DNA from: Motiliproteus sp047633175 | GTDB taxonomy: Bacteria > Pseudomonadota > Gammaproteobacteria > Pseudomonadales > Balneatricaceae | Reading direction: 5' to 3' | DNA: 64,000 bases | NCBI GenBank assembly: GCA_047633175.1 | Contig: JBLIEQ010000019.1 | Location: forward strand, 1 to 64,000 | Part shown: one piece after another, positions 42,672-51,244 of the stretch | Numbering within the stretch: position 1 is the first letter of the stretch | How the letters are laid out: every line of letters starts with the position of its first letter | Made by a program: the position numbers and the translations under genes | The notes under the pieces: model-generated | Seen by the model: only the letters and a program-made list of their open reading frames with translations | Told to the model about the DNA's origin: nothing | Database searches by the model: none

Positions 42672-45600
42672 AGATCTTGGCAACCGCCAGCGAGCGCTCG
42701 ATCCCAACGGCTCGTTCAGTGTCCGCGCCCCGGCCGGATCAGGAAAAACCGAACTCCTGACCCAGCGGGTGCTGAGGCTGCTGGCTCTGGTCGCGCGCCC
42801 CGAAGAGGTGGTCAGCATCACCTTCACCCGCAAAGCCGCGGCCGAGATGCGCGACCGCCTGCTCAAAGCACTGCGATTAGCAGAGCATGATCAGCCACCC
42901 GAATCCGAGTACCAGCGCCAGACCTGGGAGCTCGCGCGTGCAGCACTCGCCAACGACCGAAAACATGACTGGAATCTGCTCCAAAATCCGGCGCGACTGC
43001 AGATCAAGACCATCGATTCGCTCTGCGCCGGCCTGACCCGCCAACTGCCGCTGCAATCGGCATTTGGGCTGCAGCCCGATATCGCCCCCGATGCCACCGC
43101 GCTGTACCAGCAGGCGGTACAGCGACTGCTCGCGCAGCTCGAAAGTAACGAGCAACTGGCGCAACCGCTGGGACAGCTGTTGCTGCATCTGGATAATGAT
43201 ATAGCGCGTACCGAACTGTTGCTGATCTCGATGCTGGCACGTCGCGACCAGTGGCTACCGCTGATTGGCAGCGGTGAGCAGGTACGCGAGGCAAGACCGA
43301 TCCTCGAAGCCGGGCTCGCCCAGCTGGTGATCGATGAGTTATCAGCCCTGCAGCAGCGGCTCGAGCCCCTGGGCAGCACGCTGGCATCGCTGGCAGACTT
43401 CGCCGCCCATAACCTGCACCAGGCGGGTAGCGAATCCAGCCTGACAGCCTGCCTGGGGCTGAGCAAACTGCCTCTGACAGCGGCCGAGCAGCTCCCTGTC
43501 TGGCAAGCGCTGACGGAACTGCTGCTGACCAAAGGCGGCAGCTGGCGCAAATCCGTCACCGTGGCCAACGGCTTCCCGCCAGGAAAAACCATCGAAGAAA
43601 AAGCAGTCACCAAGGCCAAAAAAGCGGAACTCACTGAGCTGATCGGCATGCTGGCCGAACAGCCGGGCATGCTGGCCCGGTTGCAGCGGCTCAAACTGCT
43701 GCCCGCCGCCCAGTATCAGGAGAGCCAGTGGCAGATCCTCGACGCCCTGACTCAGCTGCTACCCAACCTGGTCGCCCAGCTATGGCTGGTGTTCAGCGAA
43801 CTGAGCCAGGTGGATTATCCCCAGATAACGGCCGCCGCACTGCAGTCGCTCGGCGATGAAGAGCACCCCACCGACCTGTCACTGCTGCTCGACTACCGCA
43901 TCAGCCATCTGCTGGTCGATGAATTTCAGGACACCGCCTCACCCCAGATCGAACTGCTTAAAAAGCTCACTTATGGCTGGCAGGCGGGGGATGGCCGAAC
44001 GCTGTTTATTGTCGGCGACGGGATGCAGTCCTGCTATGGCTTTCGCGATGCCAATGTCGGCCTATTTCTGGAAGCCAGGCGCAACGGCATCGGCGATATC
44101 CGGCTCCAGGAAGCCGACCTTTCGGTGAATTTCCGCTCCCAGCAACGCCTTGTCGACTGGGTTAATCGCGTCTTTAAAGGGGCTTTCCCCGCCGAAGATG
44201 ATATCTCCCGTGGCGCGGTCAGCTATTGCGACTCGGTGGCGTTTAACCCTCCTTTGGAGGGTGCCGCCGTCCGCTTGCATGCCTGCGTCGACTACCCCGA
44301 CGCCCTCAGTAAAGCGCACGCCGAAGCCCGCCAGGTGGTCGAGTTGGTACTTCAGAGTCGCCGCGAAGACCCCGAGGGGACGGTCGCCATCCTCGTGCGC
44401 AACCGACCGCACCTCAAGGCCATACTACCGGCATTGCGCCAGGCCGGGCTGAGCTGGCAGGCCACCGATCTGGATCCGCTTGCCACCCGCATGTGGGTGG
44501 TCGACCTGCTATCGCTGGCCAGGGCGCTGGCCAATCCTGCCGACCGTATCGCCTGGCTGGCGCTGTTGCGCGCCCCCTGGTGCGGCCTCGACAACGCCGA
44601 CCTCCTCTGCCTGGCCGGAAGCGACGCGTTAAAGACCTCTATCTGGACCCGTATCCGGCAACTGGTCGAGAGCCCTCAGCTGGGAGAGAGCCCTCAGCGG
44701 GTAGAGAGCCCTCAGCGGGTAGAGAGCCCTCAGCCGGTAGACAGCCCTCAGCCGGTAGACAACCCTCAGCCCGAAGACAACCCACAGCTCTCCCCCGCAG
44801 GACAGGCGCTGCTGGTGCGTTTCCACCGGGCACTCTCCCAAGCCTGGCAACAGCGTCAGCGCCGGAGTCTCAGAGACAGCATCGAACTCTGCTGGCTTAA
44901 ACTGGGCGGGGCCGCGACCCTGGATGCGGCGCAACGGCTGGATATCGATAAGACCCTGGCACTGCTGGAGCAACATGATCAGGGTGGCCGCCTGGAAGAG
45001 TGGGAGGGCTTCGAGCGCGCCCTACTAAGGCTCTATGCCCAGCCCGCCGCCGATGCCGATCCGCGCCTGCAGATCATGACGTTTCATAAATCCAAGGGTC
45101 TGGAGTTTGATACGGTGATCCTCGCCGGGCTCGATCGCCGCCCTCCTAGCCCGGATAAACCCCTGCTGCAATGGCAGCTGCGGCTCGACAGCCAGGGTCA
45201 GCAAGAGCTGCTGCTAGCGCCCCTGTCGGCCCGCGACCAGGAAACGGAATCCATCTATCAGTATTTAAGCAGCGAAGCCCAGGAGCGCGCACGGATGGAA
45301 TCCACCCGTCTGCTCTATGTGGGTGCCACCAGGGCGATCAAGCGTCTGCACCTGACCGCCAACCTGAGCACCGACAAGGACAGCGCGCTCAAAGCGCCTG
45401 GTAAAGATTCATTGCTGGCCGGGATCTGGTCGCAAGTCAGCGAGGCGTTTGAGCTTTACCCCGCGCCTGCCATGCAGGCGCTACAGCAGCAGGCACTACA
45501 GCTGACACAGTTAGAACGGATCGCCGCTCACTGGCAGCCCCCCTGCCCCCCTGATGAACGGCTGCTGGCCTCAGAAGAAACAAAGAGCCGGATCGATGGG

Positions 45601-46176
45601 CAGGCGTCGGACGACGATGCCAACCTGCCTGAACCCGACTGGCAACAATCACCCCGGCTCGCAGGCACCCTGGTACACCAGATCTTTAAACAACTGACAG
45701 AAACCGGACTCACGTCCGCCGACTGCGACCTGGATCCCTATCTGCCCATCTGGAAGATCCAGCTGCAACAGCTCGGCCTGGGGAGCCGCGATCTCGACGC
45801 CGCCCTGCAGCGGGTGCAGCGTCTGGTCGGCAATACCCTGCAGGATCCCCGCGGTCGCTGGATACTTGACCCCGGACATCGGGACAGCGCCTGCGAGCTG
45901 CCTTTAAGTGTACTCAAGGGTCAGAAAGCGGCACACTATGTGATCGACCGCACCTTCGTCGACGAGGAAGACTCGCGCTGGATTATCGACTACAAGACCG
46001 CCGCCTGTCCTGAGGGAGAGAACTTCGAGCAGTTTATCAGTGACGAAACCGAGTGCTACCGGCCGCAGCTGCACCGGTATGCCCTGGCATTCCGGGCACT
46101 GGAGCCACGCACCATCAGGACGGCACTCTACTTTCCGGAAAGCCAGCACTTTGCGGAGCTGCCGTGCAACTTATGA
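42658..46176 (+). CDS. UvrD/Rep-type helicase with C-terminal PD-(D/E)XK nuclease, AddA-like
   Basis: 1172 residues. Superfamily 1 helicase motifs in order: VRAPAGSGKTELL (Walker A), SITFTRKAAAEMRDR, LLVDEFQDTA (Walker B), GDGMQSCYGFRDAN, VNFRSQQRLV, IMTFHKSKGLEFDTVI and LYVGATRAIKRL. The C-terminal nuclease has WIIDYKTAACPEG and QLHRYALAF. With the preceding gene it forms an AddAB-like pair. Residues 670-711 are seven hexapeptides of the form (V/G/E)(E/D)(S/N)PQx, an insertion absent from typical relatives (inference). Start ATG 42658 has AGGTG upstream and overlaps the relay ORF. Confidence 0.9.
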   Translation: MTDPVDLGNRQRALDPNGSFSVRAPAGSGKTELLTQRVLRLLALVARPEEVVSITFTRKAAAEMRDRLLKALRLAEHDQPPESEYQRQTWELARAALANDRKHDWNLLQNPARLQIKTIDSLCAGLTRQLPLQSAFGLQPDIAPDATALYQQAVQRLLAQLESNEQLAQPLGQLLLHLDNDIARTELLLISMLARRDQWLPLIGSGEQVREARPILEAGLAQLVIDELSALQQRLEPLGSTLASLADFAAHNLHQAGSESSLTACLGLSKLPLTAAEQLPVWQALTELLLTKGGSWRKSVTVANGFPPGKTIEEKAVTKAKKAELTELIGMLAEQPGMLARLQRLKLLPAAQYQESQWQILDALTQLLPNLVAQLWLVFSELSQVDYPQITAAALQSLGDEEHPTDLSLLLDYRISHLLVDEFQDTASPQIELLKKLTYGWQAGDGRTLFIVGDGMQSCYGFRDANVGLFLEARRNGIGDIRLQEADLSVNFRSQQRLVDWVNRVFKGAFPAEDDISRGAVSYCDSVAFNPPLEGAAVRLHACVDYPDALSKAHAEARQVVELVLQSRREDPEGTVAILVRNRPHLKAILPALRQAGLSWQATDLDPLATRMWVVDLLSLARALANPADRIAWLALLRAPWCGLDNADLLCLAGSDALKTSIWTRIRQLVESPQLGESPQRVESPQRVESPQPVDSPQPVDNPQPEDNPQLSPAGQALLVRFHRALSQAWQQRQRRSLRDSIELCWLKLGGAATLDAAQRLDIDKTLALLEQHDQGGRLEEWEGFERALLRLYAQPAADADPRLQIMTFHKSKGLEFDTVILAGLDRRPPSPDKPLLQWQLRLDSQGQQELLLAPLSARDQETESIYQYLSSEAQERARMESTRLLYVGATRAIKRLHLTANLSTDKDSALKAPGKDSLLAGIWSQVSEAFELYPAPAMQALQQQALQLTQLERIAAHWQPPCPPDERLLASEETKSRIDGQASDDDANLPEPDWQQSPRLAGTLVHQIFKQLTETGLTSADCDLDPYLPIWKIQLQQLGLGSRDLDAALQRVQRLVGNTLQDPRGRWILDPGHRDSACELPLSVLKGQKAAHYVIDRTFVDEEDSRWIIDYKTAACPEGENFEQFISDETECYRPQLHRYALAFRALEPRTIRTALYFPESQHFAELPCNL
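44665..44790. repeat. Seven 18-bp repeats in the addA-like gene
   Basis: Units of the form GTAGAGAGCCCTCAGCGG encode VESPQR and variants, 126 bp in all, in frame. The central units are nearly identical, the outer ones diverged, as expected from repeated tandem duplication. Confidence 0.95.
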
Positions 46177-46307
46177 GTGCGCTGGTAATGGTGCAATGCA
46201 GCCAGATATGTAAAAATCAGTAGCAGCGGCGACGAACGCCCGCCAACTCTTTATAACCTGTGGCTGCAGCACCCCGGCAGCCCCGGAACCCGTTTACAGG
46301 AAAAATG

Positions 46308-47384
46308 ATGACAGATCTTCGCGTTGATGATTTAAACGTTGCATCCCAATCCGTACTGATCACGCCCCATGAACTCAAGCTAAGAGTCCCTCTGACCGAG
46401 GCCGCTTGTCGCTCAGTACTCGAAGGCCGCCAGGTTGTCCGCGATATTCTCGATGGCACAGACCCGCGCCTGTTTATCGTCGTGGGCCCCTGTTCGATCC
46501 ACGATCCGGTGGCCGCCCTGGAGTATGGTCGCAAGCTAAAGAAACTGGCCGACGAACTCAGCGACACCCTCTATATCGTGATGCGGGTCTACTTTGAAAA
46601 ACCCCGTACCACCGTTGGCTGGAAAGGGTTGATCAACGATCCACACATGAATGACAGCTTCAAGATTGAAGAGGGTCTGCAGATCGGTCGTCAATTGCTG
46701 GTTGACCTGGCGGATATGGGGCTCCCGCTATCGACGGAGGCACTGGATCCGATCTCGCCACAATATATGCAAGACCTGATCTCCTGGTCTGCGATCGGCG
46801 CCCGCACCACCGAGTCCCAGACCCACAGAGAGATGGCCAGCGGCCTGTCCAGCGCGGTCGGTTTCAAGAACGGTACCGATGGCGGCCTGACGGTCGCGAT
46901 CAACGCCCTGCAATCGGTCAGTCATTCGCATAGCTTTCTGGGCATCAATGGCCAGGGTCAGGTCTCGGTGATCGAGACCCGCGGCAACCCATACGGCCAC
47001 GTGGTACTGCGCGGCGGTAGCGGCGGCACCAATTATGATTCAGCCAGCGTGCAGCTCTGTGAACAGGCGTTAACGAAGGCGGGGATCAGCACCAATATCA
47101 TGGTCGATTGCAGCCATGCCAACTCCAGTAAAGATGCGGCACGGCAACCCCTGGTGATGGACGATGTGGCTGATCAGATTCTTGAGGGGAATAAAACCAT
47201 CGTCGGCCTGATGGTTGAGAGTAACCTGGAGTTTGGTAATCAATCGATTCCTGCCGACCTGAGCCAGCTTAAATACGGCGTCTCGGTAACCGATGCCTGT
47301 ATCGATTGGGAGACCACCGACAGGGCACTCAGAGAGATGCGGCTAAAGCTCAAACCGGTACTCCCGGCTCGCCGCCAGGGCTGA
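46308..47384 (+). CDS. 3-deoxy-7-phosphoheptulonate synthase (DAHP synthase, class I)
   Basis: First step of aromatic amino-acid synthesis: phosphoenolpyruvate plus erythrose 4-phosphate. 358 residues of the AroF/G/H type: VVGPCSIHDP, YFEKPRTTVGWKGLINDP, GARTTESQTHRE, GFKNGTDG and DCSHANSSKD. Which aromatic acid inhibits it cannot be assigned with certainty. Start taken at the second of two adjacent ATGs (46308) behind ACAGG; 46305 is equally possible and a GTG at 46260 less likely. A symmetrical terminator follows. Confidence 0.94.
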   Translation: MTDLRVDDLNVASQSVLITPHELKLRVPLTEAACRSVLEGRQVVRDILDGTDPRLFIVVGPCSIHDPVAALEYGRKLKKLADELSDTLYIVMRVYFEKPRTTVGWKGLINDPHMNDSFKIEEGLQIGRQLLVDLADMGLPLSTEALDPISPQYMQDLISWSAIGARTTESQTHREMASGLSSAVGFKNGTDGGLTVAINALQSVSHSHSFLGINGQGQVSVIETRGNPYGHVVLRGGSGGTNYDSASVQLCEQALTKAGISTNIMVDCSHANSSKDAARQPLVMDDVADQILEGNKTIVGLMVESNLEFGNQSIPADLSQLKYGVSVTDACIDWETTDRALREMRLKLKPVLPARRQG

Positions 47385-47400
47385 TCCGCTAGCCTGAAAT

Positions 47401-47440
47401 CCCCATAAAAAAGGCTCCGCAAGGAGCCTTTTTTATGGGG
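47401..47440. terminator. Bidirectional terminator between DAHP synthase and nfuA
   Basis: Perfect palindrome: CCCCATAAAAAAGGCTCC, loop GCAA, GGAGCCTTTTTTATGGGG. The T-run in each direction makes it suitable for both convergent genes. Confidence 0.95.
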
Positions 47441-47441
47441 A

Positions 47442-47464
47442 TTGCTGGGATTTCACCCCAGCCT
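47442..47464. repeat. Short dispersed hairpin, copy 1
   Basis: TTGCTGGGATTTCACCCCAGCC. A near copy lies at 61456-61478; both are in gaps next to converging genes. Confidence 0.7.
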
Positions 47465-47523
47465 ACGGACCTCGATGTTATATTGAAAGACCGGACCCCG
47501 CTACCTCGGGCTATTGAGCCTGT

Positions 47524-48126
47524 CTATTGATAGTAGGCGTTCTCAGTCTGGGTATGGTCGGTCACATCCCGAACCCCGGCCAGCCCTGCAATCTTCTCTA
47601 TCAGGGTCGCTTCGACACCCTGCTTAAGGGTCAGATCCACCGCGCTACAGCCCTGACAACCACCACCGAACTTAAGCACAGCGATACTGCCAGACTCTTC
47701 GCTGAGCACTTCGACTAGGGAAACATCGCCGCCATGCGATGCCAGACCCGGATTAATATCATTATAGAGCAGGTAATTAATCTGGTCCTCTATAGGAGAG
47801 TCGGGGCTAATCTTAGGCGCTTTGGCATTGGGTGCCTTGATGGTCAGCTGCCCGCCCATACGCTCCGACGCATAATCAACCACGGCCTCTTCCAGATAAG
47901 GCAAGCTATGCGGCTCTAAGTACACCTTAAACTGCTCGAGCGGCATAATCACATCGCTCTCCTGAGTCTCATCAGGACGGCAGTACGCCAAACAGGTCTC
48001 CGCATAGGGCGTACCTGGCTGGGTAATAAAAATACGCACACTGATGTCCGCGACACCCTGCTTTTCTAACAGCTCCGCCAGATAGTCTTGAGCGCTGTCG
48101 GTTATCGTAATATTGTAATCTTGCAT
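47524..48126 (-). CDS. nfuA: Fe-S biogenesis protein NfuA
   Basis: Carrier that delivers [4Fe-4S] clusters to apo-proteins. 200 residues: a degenerate A-type (IscA-like) N-terminal domain without the cysteine set, then the Nfu domain with the cluster-binding CxxC in FGGGCQGCSAVDLTL. Convergent with the DAHP synthase gene, divergent from the MATE gene. Confidence 0.96.
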   Translation of the reverse strand: MQDYNITITDSAQDYLAELLEKQGVADISVRIFITQPGTPYAETCLAYCRPDETQESDVIMPLEQFKVYLEPHSLPYLEEAVVDYASERMGGQLTIKAPNAKAPKISPDSPIEDQINYLLYNDINPGLASHGGDVSLVEVLSEESGSIAVLKFGGGCQGCSAVDLTLKQGVEATLIEKIAGLAGVRDVTDHTQTENAYYQ

Positions 48127-48335
48127 CGCAATTAGCTACCCACTCGGTGACAAATAACTCATTCTAAGCCATCAGCCCGCAATTATAAACCCTACTTTAA
48201 CGGTTGGTTATTATCGATCACAACCCGGCAGGCAACCCGCCTGGCTGTGGTCGCCACCTTGATCTGCAGGCGTTCTGAACGCCTGAAACGCAAGGAGTAA
48301 TTCATAGGCCCCCCAGGCCCCTGAATCTGCTAGAA

Positions 48336-49706
48336 TTGCGCTCCGGTTCATCTATCAAGCGGCTCCCTACGTTGCTCTTACAGCTTAACAAACAACGCCT
48401 TCAAGCCATTTTATCGCTTGGATTACCGATTATCGGTGGCATGCTGTCGCAAAGCCTACTAAACCTGGTCGATACCGCGATGGTGGGCGCCCTGGGTCGA
48501 CATGCGCTTGCAGGTGTCGGCATCGGTGGCTATGCCAATTTTATGGTTATCGCGCTGATCATCGGCCTCTCATCGGGCGTACAAACGCTGGTCGCCCGTC
48601 GTCATGGGCAGGGGCGTATCGACGAACAAGCCGTACCCCTGAATACTGGCTTGCTGATCACCTTGGTATTTAGCCTGCCGCTAACCGCACTCTGTCTTCA
48701 CTACTCCAGCGCCATCGTCAGCTTGATCAGTGATGACGCTGCCGTCACCTCGATTGCCGAACCCTATTTTGAGTATCGGGTTCTGGCATTACTGGCCGTC
48801 GGCTTTAATCTCTCGTATCGGGGTTATTGGAACGGCATCAACCAAGCGCTTGTCTATCTGCGGATACTGTTGCTGGTACAGCTATTTAATGTGGTGATCA
48901 GCTATGGTCTGATTTACGGCACCCTGGGTCTTCCGGAGTTGGGAGCGCCAGGTGCTGGCCTGGGAACCAGCCTTGCGCTTTTCTCAGGCGCTATCCTCTA
49001 TACGGCTATCACCTTCAAGCGTGCCAAATCCCACGGCTTTCTTAAACAACTTCCTGATCGTAAAACGTTAATCCGCCTGATCCGGCTGTCGATACCGCAC
49101 TCGCTGCAGCAGTTTATGTTCGCGACCGGGATTACGCTACTGTTCTGGATCATCGCGCAGATTGGTACCCAGGAGCTTGCCATCGCCCATGTATTAACAC
49201 TCCTGTCCCTGTTTCTTATCCTGCCCGCCGTCGGTCTGGGGATGGCCGCCACCACGCTGGTCAGCAACGCCCTGGGGCGCAATGAACCCGAACAGGCCTG
49301 TCAGTGGGGCTGGGATACCGTTAAGGTCGCCGCCTGGATGCTGATACTGCTCAGCACCCCTCTCTGGCTGTTCCCTGAGCAGATACTGTCGCTGTTTATC
49401 CACGAGCGGGAGCTAATTCAGCAAGCGATCATTCCCCTGCGAATCACCTGCCTGGCGATCAGCGTCGATGTCGTCGCCATCGTCTTTACCCAGGCGCTGC
49501 TCGGTGCAGGCGCTAACCGCACAGTGATGTGGGTGACGACTCTGGGGCAATGGGGTTTTTATCTCCCCCTGGCCTGGCTGGTAGGCCCTACGCTTGGCGG
49601 TGGCCTTACCGCTATCTGGCTGGTTCAGCTTCTGCATCGAAGCCTGTCATCGATGCTGTTCGGCTATCTGTGGTCAAAAAAGCGCTGGGCCCGGATACGG
49701 TTGTAG
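48336..49706 (+). CDS. MATE family efflux transporter
   Basis: Twelve predicted membrane helices in 456 residues; pattern LGLPIIGGMLSQSLLNLVDTAMVGALG is typical of bacterial MATE (DinF/NorM-related) exporters that use a sodium or proton gradient to expel drugs or other organics. The start is uncertain: TTG at 48336 is the furthest, and another TTG at 48372 gives a more usual N-terminus. The tail is duplicated in frame beyond the stop codon (see 49647-49787). Confidence 0.88.
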   Translation: MRSGSSIKRLPTLLLQLNKQRLQAILSLGLPIIGGMLSQSLLNLVDTAMVGALGRHALAGVGIGGYANFMVIALIIGLSSGVQTLVARRHGQGRIDEQAVPLNTGLLITLVFSLPLTALCLHYSSAIVSLISDDAAVTSIAEPYFEYRVLALLAVGFNLSYRGYWNGINQALVYLRILLLVQLFNVVISYGLIYGTLGLPELGAPGAGLGTSLALFSGAILYTAITFKRAKSHGFLKQLPDRKTLIRLIRLSIPHSLQQFMFATGITLLFWIIAQIGTQELAIAHVLTLLSLFLILPAVGLGMAATTLVSNALGRNEPEQACQWGWDTVKVAAWMLILLSTPLWLFPEQILSLFIHERELIQQAIIPLRITCLAISVDVVAIVFTQALLGAGANRTVMWVTTLGQWGFYLPLAWLVGPTLGGGLTAIWLVQLLHRSLSSMLFGYLWSKKRWARIRL

Positions 49707-49787
49707 TGTTGTAGCTTTAGCACCGATTCATCGATGCTGTTCGGCTCTCTTTGGTCAAAAAAGCGCTGGGCCCGGATACGGCTATGA
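49647..49787. repeat. 81-bp-offset tandem duplication of the MATE gene tail
   Basis: TCATCGATGCTGTTCGGC starts at 49647 and again at 49728; about 55 bp match closely, ending CCCGGATACGG. The offset is 27 codons, so the second copy (SSMLFGSLWSKKRWARIRL then TGA) is in the same frame after the TAG stop. Confidence 0.93.
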
Positions 49788-49905
49788 CTTCGGCTCTAGC
49801 ATCTAGCCGCTGTTTCCTACCGGACGCCCTGCTAAATACTGTATCGTAATCAATATCACTGACATAACTAGAACCAGCCAGCCCCAGTCTCAGGATCCTC
49901 CTTAA

Positions 49906-51072
49906 ATGGAACAATCGGTCGTTTTTTCATTCTTTCTTATCTTCACCGGTGCCGCCATTGTCGCCACCTTAGCGCTCTATACCCGCCAACCCCTGTTGGT
50001 GGCTTATATCGTGCTCGGTGCGCTGCTGGGCCCTTATGGGGCGGGAATGGTGACCGATACCGACCTGCTATCGGATATCGCCGAGGTTGGAATTATCTTC
50101 TTGCTGTTTTTACTGGGACTGGACATGCAGCCCAGCCACCTCTTCCACATGTTAAAAAAGGCAACGCTGGTGGCGGTACTGAGTTCTGCCACCTTCGCTG
50201 GCATTGGCTACGGTACCGGAAAACTGTTTGGTTACACGGAGACCGAAAGTGTCCTTATCGGCATCTCTCTGATGTTTTCAAGCACAATCATCGGCATCAA
50301 ACTGCTGCCCACAACCGTGCTACATCACAAGCATACCGGGGAGCTGGTCGTGGGGTTACTGCTGCTGCAAGATGTGATCGCTATTATCTCACTGCTGGCG
50401 ATAGACAGCTTCAGCTCGGGCGATGTCGGACCTGCGACCTACCTCAAGACACTGCTGGCCTTCCCTCTGCTGATCGGTTCTGCGTTCCTCTTCGTTAAAT
50501 ATATTCTTCTTAAGCTGATACAACGCTTCGACCGCTTCCATGAATATATATTCCTGGTCGCTATCGGCTGGTGTCTTGGGCTTGCCGAGGCGGGACAGGC
50601 GATGGGCTTGTCGGCCGAGATGGGCGCTTTTATTGCTGGCGTCAGCCTGGCAACCAGCCCTATCTCGCTCTATATCGCCGATAGCCTGAAACCTCTGCGA
50701 GATTTCTTCCTGATCCTGTTTTTCTTCTCGATCGGCGCTAGCTTCAACCTGACCCTGCTCGATGATGTAATCCTGCCTGCACTGTTCCTGGCTACACTCG
50801 TGCTGGTTCTTAAGCCGGTGACCTTTAAAGTGCTATTGCAGCGGATCAGTGAAAGCAATCAGATGAGCTGGGAGGTAGGCTTTCGATTGGGTCAGACCAG
50901 TGAATTTTCGCTGCTGATCGCGTATCTGGCGACCAATACGCTATTGATCGGCCAGGAAGCCTCGCATCTGATTCAAGCGACGGCGATACTGACCTTCTTA
51001 GTGTCATCCTATATCGTGATCTTCAACTTCCCTTCACCGATTGCCATGTCGGATCGGTTACGACGGGATTAA
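49906..51072 (+). CDS. CPA2-family cation:proton antiporter (KefB-like membrane domain)
   Basis: 388 residues with about twelve hydrophobic helices: YIVLGALLGPYG, VGIIFLLFLLGLDMQP and LLLQDVIAIISL (conserved aspartate in the exchange site) mark the CPA2 Na+/H+ or K+/H+ exchanger family. The C-terminal TrkA-N/RCK nucleotide domain of KefB/KefC is missing, so it is either a naturally short member or a lineage that lost regulation. The stop codon lies in a 14-bp sequence repeated 16 bp further on. Confidence 0.9.
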   Translation: MEQSVVFSFFLIFTGAAIVATLALYTRQPLLVAYIVLGALLGPYGAGMVTDTDLLSDIAEVGIIFLLFLLGLDMQPSHLFHMLKKATLVAVLSSATFAGIGYGTGKLFGYTETESVLIGISLMFSSTIIGIKLLPTTVLHHKHTGELVVGLLLLQDVIAIISLLAIDSFSSGDVGPATYLKTLLAFPLLIGSAFLFVKYILLKLIQRFDRFHEYIFLVAIGWCLGLAEAGQAMGLSAEMGAFIAGVSLATSPISLYIADSLKPLRDFFLILFFFSIGASFNLTLLDDVILPALFLATLVLVLKPVTFKVLLQRISESNQMSWEVGFRLGQTSEFSLLIAYLATNTLLIGQEASHLIQATAILTFLVSSYIVIFNFPSPIAMSDRLRRD

Positions 51073-51096
51073 AATAGGGGGCGATTAAAATAGGGG
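51067..51096. repeat. 16-bp-offset repeat at the antiporter gene tail
   Basis: GATTAAAATAGGGG at 51067-51080 and again at 51083-51096. The first contains the TAA stop codon. Same offset as at the Bax1-I gene tail. Confidence 0.85.
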
Positions 51097-51117
51097 ACAG
51101 ACCCCGTTTTACTTACG

Positions 51118-51232
51118 AGGCCACTCCTTGCCAGCATTGTCGGACTACTTTCTACCTACAAAACGCCAACCCACAAAAAACCAACCCACAAAGGGTGTTT
51201 TTTTGTAGGTTAGGCTTTAGCCTGACAATGGG
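51118..51232. repeat. REP-like element 5
   Basis: GGCCACTCCTTGCCAGC, TTGTCGGACTACTTTCTAC and ACAAAACGCCAACCCAC recall element 3 at 16859, then GTAGGTTAGGCTTTAGCC as in element 4. It lies between the convergent antiporter gene and serS. Confidence 0.8.
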
Positions 51233-51244
51233 TAAAAAGCCCTA

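Noticed and set aside
42877..45879. Long open frames antisense to the addA-like gene
   Set aside because: High-GC shadows of a gene with complete helicase motifs; no similarity or start signals of their own.
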